Assembly (NCBI GenBank): GCA_964527565.1
Contig: CAZGOY010000010.1
Span: 1-64,000, forward strand
Length of the DNA stretch: 64,000 bases
Direction of reading: 5' to 3'
DNA from: JAGXQV01 sp964527565
Lineage (GTDB): Bacteria; Pseudomonadota; Gammaproteobacteria; Burkholderiales; Sulfuricellaceae
Shown one piece after another: positions 23,886 through 33,067 of this stretch (positions are counted from its first letter, which is position 1; every line of letters begins with the position of its first letter). The notes below the pieces were generated by a model, which was given only the letters and a program-made list of their open reading frames with translations, was not told the origin of the DNA and ran no database searches. The position numbers were made by a program, and so were the translations under genes.

Positions 23886-23962
23886 TGGTAGGCGCGATTG
23901 GACTCGAACCAACGACCCCCACCATGTCAAGGTGGTGCTCTAACCAGCTGAGCTACGCGCCT
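23886..23962 (-). tRNA. tRNA-Val (anticodon GAC)
   Basis: 77 bases including CCA. On the minus strand the acceptor stem AGGCGCG pairs with CGCGCCT, the D arm is GTAGCTCAGCTGGTTAGAGC, the anticodon loop CTTGACA gives GAC, and the T loop is GTTCGAGTC. Confidence 0.97.
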
Positions 23963-24045
23963 GTAAAAGAGCGCGCATTCTAACCCAAGTTGTCGCCCGT
24001 TTCAAACTTCTATATGCTTCCCCGCACAAAAAAGCCGGGAAGCCC

Positions 24046-24666
24046 ATGAATTTTTTCTACCTGATGGATATTTGCGCAGTGGCCGTTTGCGCCATGACCG
24101 CCACGCTGGAGGCGGGGCGCAAGGAAATGGATTTGTTCGGCGTGCTGGTGGTCGGCCTGGTGTCCGGGGTCGGTGGCGGCACGGTGCGCGACCTGCTGCT
24201 GGGGCGTTCTCCGGTATTCTGGGTGGCGGATGAAACTTACGTGGTTTCCGCGCTGTGCGCCGGGGCGGCGACCTTTTTCATCGCGCGCCGCATGCGCCTG
24301 CCGACTAATTTTTTCCTGATTCCAGACGCTATCGGCATGGCGCTGTTCACCGCCATCGGCGCGGGTATCGCCTTGCAACTGGGATTTTCCTGGCTGATCG
24401 CCGCACTGATGGGCGTGGTCACCGCCGTGTCCGGCGGCATTATCCGCGACGTGCTGTGCAACGAAATTCCCCTGATTTTCCGTAGCGAGATTTACGCCAC
24501 CGCCTCGCTGGCGGGCGCGCTATTGATGATCGCCCTGATACGCGGCGCTGGATTTTCGCAAAACAACGCCAGTATCCTGGCCATGCTGGTCATCATCGCG
24601 GTACGGCTGGCCGCCATCCGCTGGCGCGTCCAACTGCCCCGCCTACGCAACCCGCCGCCGGAGTAG
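24046..24666 (+). CDS. TRIC-type cation channel family protein (YicG/UPF0126)
   Basis: Inner-membrane protein of 206 residues with two copies of a three-helix unit plus a last helix. Each repeat carries the family glycine motif: GLVSGVGGGTVRDLLLG near residue 45 and GVVTAVSGGIIRDVLCNE near 130. The fold is that of trimeric intracellular cation channels; bacterial members conduct K+ or, by some reports, glycine-linked transport, so the substrate is open. Single gene, converging on the lipoprotein gene. Confidence 0.9.
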   Translation: MNFFYLMDICAVAVCAMTATLEAGRKEMDLFGVLVVGLVSGVGGGTVRDLLLGRSPVFWVADETYVVSALCAGAATFFIARRMRLPTNFFLIPDAIGMALFTAIGAGIALQLGFSWLIAALMGVVTAVSGGIIRDVLCNEIPLIFRSEIYATASLAGALLMIALIRGAGFSQNNASILAMLVIIAVRLAAIRWRVQLPRLRNPPPE

Positions 24667-24680
24667 CGGGGAGCTGCCGA

Positions 24681-25211
24681 TCAGCGCCCGCACACGCATT
24701 TGCGGTCGCACAAGCCCATTTGGGCTTCGGTCTGGCTCATGGTCGAGCGCACGGTGCCCGTGCTGTTGTCGAACAGCACGTTGAAGCGCGCCGCGTCGTT
24801 CCAGGCGTTGCAATGGCGCCATTCCCACACCAATTCGTCGCGCGCCTTGAAATAGGCCGACCGGTCGGCCACGGACGGCCCCAGGATACGCAGCACCTGC
24901 GCCTGCGTCATGCCTGGCTGGACGCGGGCGAACGCCTGCTCGTCCATCACGTTTTCAATGCGCAACAGCTTACCGTCCGCCGCGAAATGCGCCATGTAGC
25001 TATGAAAGCCCATCGGTCCGCGCGGATAGGCCAACTGGAGCGAACCATCCGGTTCCTGCCAGCGCAACGCCGGCTGCCCCATGACGCGCACCACCTCGTC
25101 CACGCCGTCCTGGCCCGGCTTGAGACCGTAACCGCCATAGGCCGCGCAGCCGCAAAGCAGCGCGGCGCCCATAAGGACAATCCACCGTTTCATGTTTTTC
25201 TTCATCATCAT
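24681..25211 (-). CDS. outer-membrane lipoprotein with SmpA/BamE-like repeats
   Basis: 176 residues from the first of three consecutive ATG codons at 25211, which follows gagagg. The signal peptide ends in the lipobox LLCGC, so the Cys would be lipidated. Two regions, GQDGVDEVVRVMGQPALRW and VQPGMTQAQVLRILGPS, match the 'G.t..qV...lG.P' helix of SmpA/OmlA (BamE) proteins; tryptophans and an AYPRGP strand follow each. Probably an envelope assembly or integrity protein, but no partner gene is adjacent. Confidence 0.75.
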   Translation of the reverse strand: MMMKKNMKRWIVLMGAALLCGCAAYGGYGLKPGQDGVDEVVRVMGQPALRWQEPDGSLQLAYPRGPMGFHSYMAHFAADGKLLRIENVMDEQAFARVQPGMTQAQVLRILGPSVADRSAYFKARDELVWEWRHCNAWNDAARFNVLFDNSTGTVRSTMSQTEAQMGLCDRKCVCGR

Positions 25212-25323
25212 CGCTGTCCTCTCCAGCAGGGAGCGTGCCACGCGACCGGTGGCCGGTCAAGCCGGAATCCGGTGAGGACTCGGAAGCAAGAAACCGGGAA
25301 TGGGAGAAATCCCGCCGGGCCGC

Positions 25324-26442
25324 TCATTCTTCATGATAGAAAGTCCGCACCGCGCGGAATTCATGCTCGATGGCGGAGTAGGCTTCAACGATGCGCGGAT
25401 CGAAGTGCTGCCCGCTTTCCGCAAGGAGGATTTCCGTAGCCTTGTCGTGGGGCATGGCTTCCTTGTAGCAGCGCTTCGAGGTGAGGGCATCGTAGACGTC
25501 GGCCAGCGCGGCGATGCGCGCGGGCAGCGGGATGGCCTCGCCTTTCAGCGCGTGCGGATAGCCGCTGCCGTTCCACTTTTCATGGTGGCTTTCGGCGATT
25601 TCGATGCCCATGGCGACAAAGGCGTTGCCGGGATGCTGGCTATCGACGGCACGCAGGGTTTGCGCGCCGATCAGGCTGTGGGTTTTCATGGCGGCGAACT
25701 CTTCCGCCGTCAACTTCCCCGGTTTTTGCAGGATGTGATCCGGCACGCCGACCTTGCCGATGTCGTGCAGCGGGCTGGCGGCGTAAATATTTTCGATGAA
25801 GCGCTCGTCGATCAAGTGGCGGCAGGCCTCGTCCCCGCTCAGTTGGGTCGCCAGCAGGCGGCAGTATTCGCGCACCCGCTCCAGATGGTGGCCGGTTTCC
25901 GGATCGCGCGATTCAGCCAGCTTGGACATGGAAAAAATAGCCGCCAGGTGCGCGGAAGTGATTTCTCGCACCTGGCGGCGCACCTGCTCTTCCAGGAGCG
26001 TGTTGTGTTCCTCGATGCGGCGGCGATAATCGACTTGCAAGTCGTGCAGGCGCTTTTTCTCCAGCGAGGCGCTGATGCGCGCCTCCAGAAGCGTGGGGTT
26101 GAAAGGCTTGGGCAGATAGTCCTCGGCGCCCATTTCGATGCAGCGCACCACGCTGTCCATTTCGTTCAGGGCGGTAATCATGATGACCGGGATGTGGCGC
26201 AGGGCATCGTCCGCTTTGAGGGTGGCCAGCACCTGAATGCCGTCGATGCGCGGCATCATGACGTCGAGCAAAATCAGGTCGAAGCGTTCGGCGTGAACCT
26301 TTTCCAGGGCTTCGTGGCCATCCACGGCGAAAGACAGGCGGTAGCCGATCCTCTTCAGGCGGCGTCCCAGCAGGTCGCGGTTGACCTCGGTGTCATCGAC
26401 AATCAGCAACGAGGCGGGAATTTCAGGCAATGTCGGCTGCAT
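25324..26442 (-). CDS. response regulator with HD-GYP output (RpfG-like)
   Basis: 372 residues: receiver domain with D60 as phospho-acceptor (LILLDVMMP), a coiled linker, then an HD-GYP domain with the catalytic HD in SPLHDIGKVGVPDHIL and HHEKWNGSGYP downstream. This is the layout of RpfG, which degrades c-di-GMP when phosphorylated. Its start overlaps the stop of the PhnD-type kinase by 20 bases, so that kinase is the likely phosphodonor. It is the last gene of the minus-strand signalling operon. The spacing between HD and GYP is compact, unlike the plus-strand HD-GYP protein. Confidence 0.94.
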   Translation of the reverse strand: MQPTLPEIPASLLIVDDTEVNRDLLGRRLKRIGYRLSFAVDGHEALEKVHAERFDLILLDVMMPRIDGIQVLATLKADDALRHIPVIMITALNEMDSVVRCIEMGAEDYLPKPFNPTLLEARISASLEKKRLHDLQVDYRRRIEEHNTLLEEQVRRQVREITSAHLAAIFSMSKLAESRDPETGHHLERVREYCRLLATQLSGDEACRHLIDERFIENIYAASPLHDIGKVGVPDHILQKPGKLTAEEFAAMKTHSLIGAQTLRAVDSQHPGNAFVAMGIEIAESHHEKWNGSGYPHALKGEAIPLPARIAALADVYDALTSKRCYKEAMPHDKATEILLAESGQHFDPRIVEAYSAIEHEFRAVRTFYHEE

Positions 26443-29098
26443 GTTGCTCCTCTGCGATGATTTGCTGGGTGGGGGCCACCGGTAGGGTGACGGTGAAAAC
26501 AGAGCCCTTGCCGGGTTCGCTTACTACGTTAATGTCGCCGCCCATCATGCGGCAAAAACGCCGACTGATGGCCAGCCCCAGGCCGGTTCCGCCGTATTTG
26601 CGGGTGGTGGAAGAATCCGCCTGGGTAAAATCCTGAAACAGCCCCTGCACTTGTTCCGCCGTCATGCCGATGCCGGTATCCCGAATTTCGAAGCGCAACT
26701 GTGAAGTACCGCAGCACTTTTCCCGTGCCACACGCAAAGAAACGGTGCCGCTTTCGGTGAACTTGAGCGCATTGCTGAGCAGGTTGAGCAGTATCTGCCT
26801 GACGCGCAGGTGGTCGGCGTGGATTGTGCCGACTTCGGGAGGACATTCCACATGCAGGGTATTGCCGTTTTTCTGCGCCAGCGGCTGAACGGTGGCCGCC
26901 ACGTCGCACACCACCTCGGTCACGTCGAACTCGTGCAGGGAAAGGGTCATCTTGCCCGCTTCGATTTTCGACAGGTCGAGGATGTCGTTGATCAACGACA
27001 GCAGGTGCCGCCCCGAGCTACTGATTCTTTCCAGGTCTTCCACCATCTCGTCCTGGCCGGTGCCGCGCAGTTCCTCGGCAATGATCTCGCTATAGCCGAG
27101 AATGGCATTGAGCGGGGTGCGCAGTTCATGGCTCATGTTGGCGAGGAAGGCGCTCTTGGTCTGGCTGGCCAGTTCCGCTTCTTCCTTGGCGCGGCGCAAT
27201 GCTTCCTCCGCTGCCATGCGCAGGCTGATGTCGCGGAAGGATATGACTGCGCCGCGTGGTTCGCCATCGTCTGCCATCATCGGGGTGGCGGTGAATTCGA
27301 CGCGCAGCGGCTGGCCGTTCTTGCGCCAGAACAGTTCGTCCGGCATATGACAGGGAATGCCATTACGCACGGCGGCGGCTATCTGGCAGGTTTCCGCCGG
27401 GAAGGGGCTGCCGTCGGCGTGCGTGTGGTGGGTGAGCGCGTGCAGGGATTGGCCGAGCAATTCTTCGCGGCTGTAACCGAGCATGTGCATGGCGGCATCG
27501 TTGATGAAGGTGGCGCGCCCGTCGGCATCGACTCCGCAGATGCCTTCCGCCACGGTGTTGAGGATCAGACGGTTTTGGTGGGCGATGTATTCGAGCTGCA
27601 TTTCTGCTGTCTTGCGCGCGGTGATGTCCTGCTTGATGGCGACGAAGCGGATGATCCGGCCTTGTTCATCGCAAACCGGGGTGATGATGGATTCATCGAC
27701 ATAGGTGGTGCCGTCCTTGCGCCGGTTGGTCACTTCGCCATGCCATACCTTGCCCGCCAGGATGGTGTTCCACAGGGTTTGGTAGAGGAAGGGCGGATGC
27801 AGGCCGGATTTAAGCAGGGCCGGGGTGCGTCCCAACGCCTCGGCGGCGCTGTAGCCGGTGGTGTGGGTGAAAGCCGGGTTGACGTATTCGATGGTGCCGT
27901 GGCGGTCGGTGATGAAAATGCTGGCCGCCGCCGCTTCGATGGCAGCCGAGCGGATGCGTAGCGCTTCTTCGGATTCGCGCCGCTGGAGCAGTTCGCTTTC
28001 GATCTGTTTTTGGGCGTCGCGCAGGCGCCGGTTCAGCCGATAGAAATAGATCGCCACGGCGGCGAGAAAAAGCAGCAGGGCCGCCCCCGCAAAAACCAGG
28101 TAGCGGTATTTTTCCAGCACTGATTGCAGGCTGATGACACCGACATCCTTGTAGGGGCCAAGGTGCAATTTGAGATATAGCTCGTTGATCGGTTCGTAAT
28201 TGAGGGCGATGGTCCAGCCTGCGCTGGATGCGGCTTGCGCCGCCGGGCTGTCTTCGGGCATGGACATGAGCGCGACCGCCACTTTCTCGGCCAGGCCGCG
28301 CGCGGTGTGCTTGAGCGCGGCAATCGGCCATTCTGGATAGAGCCGCGTGCTCAGAACAAAAGGAAAATCCTTGCCGGGTTCCGCCTTTTCATCCAGCACC
28401 ACAAAATTTTCCATGCGAATCTTGCCTTCCGCCGCCATGCGTTCGAGCGTGTCGGTGCGCACCGTTCCGGCGTCCATGCGCCCGTCAAGGACGGCATACA
28501 CCACCGCGTCGTGAGTGCCGCCGAAACTCAGAAAGCGAAAATCCCGGTACGGATCAACGCCGGCATCGTGCAGCGCCCCCCAGGCGGCCTGCCAGCCGCC
28601 CAGGGAGGATTCGTCAACCGCCATGAAGGTCTTGCCCTTGAGGTCGGCGAGGGTGCGGATATCGTTACGCCCGGCATGGCGGAAAATCACGCCGCCGAAG
28701 GTCATGTACCGCTTGTCCCGCCAGCGGTTCTTTAGGGTGGCGATGCGGTTGATGCCGTACTGGATGTCAAAATCCAGGTACATGCCGGAATTGGTGATGA
28801 CGAAATCCGTCGTGCCGTCGGCAACCGCCTGACGGATAGCGGAAAAATCCATCGGGGTGACGGTGAAATGATAGCCGGGCAACTTCTGGTTCAGATAATC
28901 CGCTGTCGGCTGCCAGCTGGCGCTGGCATAATTTTCCCCGCGTTGCGCCAGGACGGCGACGCGGACTTCGCCGACGGCGTCCGGGGCAACCGCCCGTGCC
29001 GACTGCCAGGCGCCGGCGGCAAATAGCCAGAACAAAACCAACAGGGAAGAAATACGGCGGGTCACCAAAGTCACCGCATCAGGATAGTGCTGCGCCAC
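26423..29098 (-). CDS. PhnD-type sensor histidine kinase with two PAS domains
   Basis: 891 residues. After a signal segment comes a periplasmic phosphonate/phosphate-binding-like domain (VRVAVLAQRGENYASASWQP, DFVITNSGMY, FMAVDESSLGGWQAAW), one helix at about 330-352, PAS1 (about 376-490, ITDRHGTIEYVNPAF), PAS2 (about 505-625, VDADGRATFINDAA), H657 in NMSHELRTP, and HATPase motifs NLLSNALKF, DTGIGM and GTGLGLAI. PhnD-like sensors are known to detect oxyanions, among them thiosulfate-type or phosphonate-type ligands; the ligand here is unknown. Overlaps the REC gene upstream by 20 bases and the HD-GYP regulator downstream by 20. Confidence 0.93.
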   Translation of the reverse strand: MAQHYPDAVTLVTRRISSLLVLFWLFAAGAWQSARAVAPDAVGEVRVAVLAQRGENYASASWQPTADYLNQKLPGYHFTVTPMDFSAIRQAVADGTTDFVITNSGMYLDFDIQYGINRIATLKNRWRDKRYMTFGGVIFRHAGRNDIRTLADLKGKTFMAVDESSLGGWQAAWGALHDAGVDPYRDFRFLSFGGTHDAVVYAVLDGRMDAGTVRTDTLERMAAEGKIRMENFVVLDEKAEPGKDFPFVLSTRLYPEWPIAALKHTARGLAEKVAVALMSMPEDSPAAQAASSAGWTIALNYEPINELYLKLHLGPYKDVGVISLQSVLEKYRYLVFAGAALLLFLAAVAIYFYRLNRRLRDAQKQIESELLQRRESEEALRIRSAAIEAAAASIFITDRHGTIEYVNPAFTHTTGYSAAEALGRTPALLKSGLHPPFLYQTLWNTILAGKVWHGEVTNRRKDGTTYVDESIITPVCDEQGRIIRFVAIKQDITARKTAEMQLEYIAHQNRLILNTVAEGICGVDADGRATFINDAAMHMLGYSREELLGQSLHALTHHTHADGSPFPAETCQIAAAVRNGIPCHMPDELFWRKNGQPLRVEFTATPMMADDGEPRGAVISFRDISLRMAAEEALRRAKEEAELASQTKSAFLANMSHELRTPLNAILGYSEIIAEELRGTGQDEMVEDLERISSSGRHLLSLINDILDLSKIEAGKMTLSLHEFDVTEVVCDVAATVQPLAQKNGNTLHVECPPEVGTIHADHLRVRQILLNLLSNALKFTESGTVSLRVAREKCCGTSQLRFEIRDTGIGMTAEQVQGLFQDFTQADSSTTRKYGGTGLGLAISRRFCRMMGGDINVVSEPGKGSVFTVTLPVAPTQQIIAEEQHAADIA

Positions 29099-29462
29099 TC
29101 TTTTCCAGCAGGGCTGTGATTTTTCCCAGCAGACGGTCGAACTCCACCGGTTTGGTGTCGTAATCGTCGCACCCCGCTGCCAGAGTTTTTTCCCGGTCGC
29201 CGCTCATGGCGTGGGCGGTGAGGGCGACGATGGGTATGGCGGCGGTGGGCGGGTGCGCCTTGATGCGCCGCGAAGCCTCCCAGCCGTCCAGCACCGGCAT
29301 GTTCATATCCATCAGGATGAGGTCCGGGCGCTCCGATATCGCCATGTTCACCCCCTCTTCTCCATCCACGGCAAACAACACCTGAAAGCCTCTGCGCGCC
29401 AGGCGGCGCGACAGCATGTCGCGATTCATTTCATTATCTTCGACCAACAGTATCTTGGACAT
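29079..29462 (-). CDS. single-domain response regulator
   Basis: 127 residues, receiver only: E8-D9 acidic pair, D52 in LILMDMNMP, T in ALTAHA and K in YDTKPVEFD. No output domain. It lies between a HK-REC-REC protein and the PhnD-type kinase, so it probably shuttles phosphate between the two or on to the HD-GYP regulator. Confidence 0.93.
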   Translation of the reverse strand: MSKILLVEDNEMNRDMLSRRLARRGFQVLFAVDGEEGVNMAISERPDLILMDMNMPVLDGWEASRRIKAHPPTAAIPIVALTAHAMSGDREKTLAAGCDDYDTKPVEFDRLLGKITALLEKSGAALS

Positions 29463-29479
29463 GGTGTTTTCCCTCGTGG

Positions 29480-31273
29480 TTAGGCTGCCAGTGCTTGTGC
29501 CGAATTGCAGGTGCGCCGGGCAAGCAGCAGTTCGCGTACGCTTTTCAGCAAATCTTCGCGGCGGTACGCGCCTTTTTGCAATACTTGATCGACATGACCG
29601 CTCAGGCGGCGCCGGTCATCGTCGTTCAGATCCTTGGCGGTAACTACCAGGATCGGAATGGCGCGCCATTGTTCGTGCTTTTCCATTTCGGCGACGAACT
29701 GAAAACCGTCCATTTCCGGCATCATCAGGTCAAGCAGAATCAATTCCGGCGGGTTGCTGGCTACCTGCGCCAGCCCGGCGCGTCCGTTTTCCGCCAGGGT
29801 GACAAACCAGCCTTCCTTTTCCAGCATGCGTTGCGTCACATCGCGCGTCGGCGCATCGTCTTCCACCAACAGCACGCGCTTGTCGGCGTTTCCGGGATGG
29901 TAGCGTTCGAGCACGCTCTTCAGGCGTTCCTTGCTGAGCGGCTTGACCAGGTAATCGGCGGCACCCAGCGCATAGCCCATGCTTTTGTCGTCTACGATGG
30001 TCAGCATGATCACCGGGATGTCCGCCAGTTCGGGATCATTTTTCAGTGCGCCGAGCACCGCCCAGCCATCCATGCTGGGCATGATCACGTCAAGGGTGAT
30101 GGCACAGGGCTTGAGCTTGCGCGCCAGCGCCAGACCTTCATCGCCGCTGTTGGCGGTGACGACGTGAAAACCGTCTTCCGTGAGGAAGCGTTGCATCATG
30201 TCGCACACCAGCGGGTCGTCGTCGATCACCAGCACGGTGCAGCCATCGCTGCCGACCGCGCAGGCAGCAGCGGGCAATGGGGCCACGACAGGGGAGATTT
30301 CCACCTTTTTCTCAGTCAGCACGGCAGGCAGGCGCACGCTGAATAGCGATCCCTGTCCATGATGGCTATGCACCTCGATGGCGCCGCCCATCATTTCGCA
30401 AAAACGCTGGGTAATCGTCAGCCCCAACCCGGTGCCGCCATACTTGCGCGTGGTGGAAACGTCCGCCTGGGTGAAGGCCTGAAACAGGCGCCCCAATTGT
30501 TCCTCGGTCATGCCGATACCGCTGTCGGCGACGGAAAATACCAAAAAGTCACCGTTCTCACCGCATTCGCGGGCCAGCGACAGAGTGATGACGCCGTGTT
30601 CCGTGAACTTGCTCGCATTGGACAGCAGATTGAACAGCACTTGCCGCACCTTGGTGAGGTCGGAATGCATCTCGCCGATATTTTCCAGCACGCTGATTTC
30701 CAGGGTATTGGCGTTTTTCTCGATCAGCGGGCGGATGGTGGTGCAAACTTCCTCGACCATGTCGGCAACGTCAAAATCCTCCAGATACAGCCCCATCTTG
30801 CCAGCTTCTATTTTCGACAGGTCGAGCACATCGTTGATTAGCCCAAGCAGGTGTTTGCCTGCGGCATGGATTTTTTGCAGATCGGCGGAGAAGCTTTCTT
30901 CCCCCATGTCTTCGGCCTCTTCCTGCAACATTTCGCTGTAACCGATGATGGCGTTGAGCGGTGTGCGCAATTCATGACTCATGTTGGCGAGGAACACGCT
31001 CTTGGAGCGATTGGCCTGCTCGGCGGCTTCTTGCGCCCGATTGGCTTCGTCGATCATGCGGTGCAATTCGGCATTCAGGCGCTCCAACTCGTGGGTGCGC
31101 GCCTCTACGCTTTTCTGCAGGGTGATGTTGCGCTCAAACAGGGAATAAGCGCCGCCAGTATCGTTGACACTGCGTTCCACGCGCTCCATCAGCACCTTGT
31201 TGATCTTGCGCTGCGCCGCCAACTGCTTTTCCAGCTTGGCGATGTTTTCCTTCATGGCGTCCGCGTGTTCCAT
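29480..31273 (-). CDS. soluble histidine kinase with two receiver domains
   Basis: 597 residues, no membrane segment and no PAS or GAF domain. A coiled coil (about 5-90) leads to H100 in NMSHELRTP; HATPase motifs NLLSNASKF, DSGIGM and GTGLGLTI follow. Two receivers come next, with VIDDDPLV...ITLDVIMP and VEDDAPTR...ILLDLMMP. Having no input domain, it should be driven by a partner protein; the FIST protein encoded two bases upstream is the obvious candidate, as NosP-type FIST proteins control an adjacent kinase in other bacteria (family knowledge). Confidence 0.92.
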   Translation of the reverse strand: MEHADAMKENIAKLEKQLAAQRKINKVLMERVERSVNDTGGAYSLFERNITLQKSVEARTHELERLNAELHRMIDEANRAQEAAEQANRSKSVFLANMSHELRTPLNAIIGYSEMLQEEAEDMGEESFSADLQKIHAAGKHLLGLINDVLDLSKIEAGKMGLYLEDFDVADMVEEVCTTIRPLIEKNANTLEISVLENIGEMHSDLTKVRQVLFNLLSNASKFTEHGVITLSLARECGENGDFLVFSVADSGIGMTEEQLGRLFQAFTQADVSTTRKYGGTGLGLTITQRFCEMMGGAIEVHSHHGQGSLFSVRLPAVLTEKKVEISPVVAPLPAAACAVGSDGCTVLVIDDDPLVCDMMQRFLTEDGFHVVTANSGDEGLALARKLKPCAITLDVIMPSMDGWAVLGALKNDPELADIPVIMLTIVDDKSMGYALGAADYLVKPLSKERLKSVLERYHPGNADKRVLLVEDDAPTRDVTQRMLEKEGWFVTLAENGRAGLAQVASNPPELILLDLMMPEMDGFQFVAEMEKHEQWRAIPILVVTAKDLNDDDRRRLSGHVDQVLQKGAYRREDLLKSVRELLLARRTCNSAQALAA

Positions 31274-31275
31274 GC

Positions 31276-32409
31276 TCAGCTCCCCAGGGCGATGCCGGTC
31301 AGGGTCTGGTTGACGTGGATGCCGTTGTATTGCTCGCCGTAAGTGCTGAAGCCGATGAATTCGCTCCCCTTCAGAATATCGCGCGCTTCTTCAACCAAGT
31401 TCTTCTGCTGCAATTCCAGGCGGCGCAGAATACAGTCGCAGCCCAGCACCAGCTTGACGTTGGGGATGTCCTCATGGATTTTTTCCAGGCGCTGGCGCAA
31501 ATTTTCCAGCAAGGCCGTGCCCTTGGCCACGGTGAGCACCAGGCCGTTGTCGATGGCGCAGTAAAAAGTGAGACTGCCGTCCGGGTTCGCCTTCTGGATC
31601 GAGCGCACGTAATACTCGCCGTCGATTTTCAGCATCACCGGGTAGGCGGCGAAGACCTGCGGCGTCAATTCCTTGACTTCCAGGCCGACTGCCTCGGCGT
31701 ATTCCTGGGCGGCAGGGCCACCGTTGATTTCCTTGACCATGCGCGTGACGCAATCGCTCTCGGTAATCACCAGGCGGGTTTCGGTAGGCTCGAAATGCTG
31801 GGTCTGGAAAGTCTCGAACGGCAGCGTGGTCTCGAACAGGGTGAATACTGCGGCGTTGTCCATGAACTTGCCGTCCCAGTAAACATGCGCCTTGTGGAAA
31901 TTGAGGTCATCTCCCGCCGAGCCGCCGATGATGGGGACATTGCCCAACTGGTTGTAGAGCGAGGCGACCACCTGCTCTTCCAGCATGGACAAACCATCCA
32001 CCAGCAGCAGGCCGAACATTTTTGCGGCATCGAACTCGCCGGCAAGGGTGAAATCGCGGCGCAGCCCCTGTGCGAGTTTCTCCGCACCGTCCAAACCAAA
32101 CTTGTCGAGCGGGTAAATCAGGCGGGGATGCACCTTCAATTCGCCGGAACTCAGGCTTACGCCAACCAAGCCATCCTGCAGGTAGCCGGATTCGGCGGTA
32201 ATTTCTCCGGCAGTGGTACAGCCGATCAGCGGACAGTCGAAGTGTTCCTTGAGCGCGGCGCCCAGAGCGTCCAGGTCGTAGCGGGATGAACAGAAAAAAA
32301 TCACGGCTGCGGTGTCCGGCTGCCGGATTTTCCCAGCCAGCTCGCTGACGGCTTGGCGCGCATCGGCGGCGCCGGATGCCCCTTTCTTCACGCGCAATCG
32401 ATCCTGCAT
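31276..32409 (-). CDS. FIST-domain signal-input protein (NosP-like candidate)
   Basis: 377 residues from ATG 32409, which follows gggagaagcaac; a slightly longer start lies inside that site and is unlikely. The N-terminal FIST domain shows CPLIGCTTAGEI and LLVDGLSMLEE...IIGGSAGDDL; the C-terminal FIST_C part shows YAEAVGL...YPVMLKIDGEYYVRSI and GFSTYGEQYNGIHVNQT, the family ending. FIST proteins bind small ligands; the NosP subgroup binds haem and senses nitric oxide. Here it is the first gene of a five-gene signalling operon ending in a c-di-GMP phosphodiesterase. Haem binding cannot be shown from sequence alone. Confidence 0.88.
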   Translation of the reverse strand: MQDRLRVKKGASGAADARQAVSELAGKIRQPDTAAVIFFCSSRYDLDALGAALKEHFDCPLIGCTTAGEITAESGYLQDGLVGVSLSSGELKVHPRLIYPLDKFGLDGAEKLAQGLRRDFTLAGEFDAAKMFGLLLVDGLSMLEEQVVASLYNQLGNVPIIGGSAGDDLNFHKAHVYWDGKFMDNAAVFTLFETTLPFETFQTQHFEPTETRLVITESDCVTRMVKEINGGPAAQEYAEAVGLEVKELTPQVFAAYPVMLKIDGEYYVRSIQKANPDGSLTFYCAIDNGLVLTVAKGTALLENLRQRLEKIHEDIPNVKLVLGCDCILRRLELQQKNLVEEARDILKGSEFIGFSTYGEQYNGIHVNQTLTGIALGS

Positions 32410-32600
32410 GTTGCTTCTCCCCATTTACGGATTTGTCGTTATTGCAGCGCCCCCTTTTTTCTTCTGGCAAAGGTTGATATTTGTCGCGCCACAGAATTTA
32501 TTGGCCGAATGATATTGGCATAACAACGGGGAGGCCATCGGGGTTGCCCCTATTTTCTACTGGGGCAAATCCTTGTTGCGGCGCCAGAGCGAAAAGCCAT

Positions 32601-32637
32601 AAAAAAAGCCCCGGGCCTGAGGCTTGCGGGGCTTTTT
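32601..32637 (-). terminator. bidirectional terminator between rpmG and the FIST gene
   Basis: A GC stem (agccccg/cggggct) enclosing a gcctgaggct-type loop is flanked by A7 on one side and T6 on the other. It lies 23 bases after the rpmG stop. Confidence 0.9.
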
Positions 32638-32659
32638 TGCCTTGCGGCGGGGAAACGGC

Positions 32660-32815
32660 TTACTTCAGCTTGGTTTCCTTGTAATCGACATGCTTGCGCG
32701 CGACCGGATCATATTTCTTGATCAGCATCTTTTCCGGCATGGTGCGCTTGTTCTTGGTGGTGGTATAGAAATGGCCGGTGCCGGCGGTGGATTCCAGTTT
32801 GATCTTTTCACGCAT
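32660..32815 (-). CDS. rpmG: 50S ribosomal protein L33
   Basis: 51 residues beginning MREKIKLESTAGTGHFYTTT and ending DYKETKLK, the canonical proteobacterial L33 of the zinc-free (C-minus) type, since the CxxC pairs are absent. It lies 15 bases downstream of rpmB, the usual rpmBG pair, and is followed by a strong terminator. Confidence 0.97.
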   Translation of the reverse strand: MREKIKLESTAGTGHFYTTTKNKRTMPEKMLIKKYDPVARKHVDYKETKLK

Positions 32816-32830
32816 GATGACGGTCCTCGA

Positions 32831-33067
32831 TTAAATCTTTTCGCCGCGGGCGCGCAGATCGGCCAGCACGACATCAATACCATTCTTGTCGATGGTGCGT
32901 AGCGCCGCATTGGACAGGCGCATGCTCACCCAGCGGTTTTCGCTCTCCACCCAGAAACGGCGGTTCTGCAAATTGGGCAGGAAACGGCGCTTGGTCCTGT
33001 TGTTAGCGTGGGAAACATTGTTCCCGCTCATCGGCTTCTTGCCGGTGACTATACATACGCGAGCCAT
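32831..33067 (-). CDS. rpmB: 50S ribosomal protein L28
   Basis: 78 residues starting MARVCIVTGKKPMSGNNVSH, the invariant L28 N-terminus, with RFLPNLQNRRFW in the middle. First gene of rpmB-rpmG. The 270 bases upstream hold its promoter but I could not fix one; nothing else convincing is coded there. Confidence 0.97.
   Translation of the reverse strand: MARVCIVTGKKPMSGNNVSHANNRTKRRFLPNLQNRRFWVESENRWVSMRLSNAALRTIDKNGIDVVLADLRARGEKI

Noticed and set aside
23571..23962. A complete prophage or attachment site at tRNA-Val
   Set aside because: Only a short terminase-like fragment is found; there is no integrase and no duplicated tRNA end in the window.
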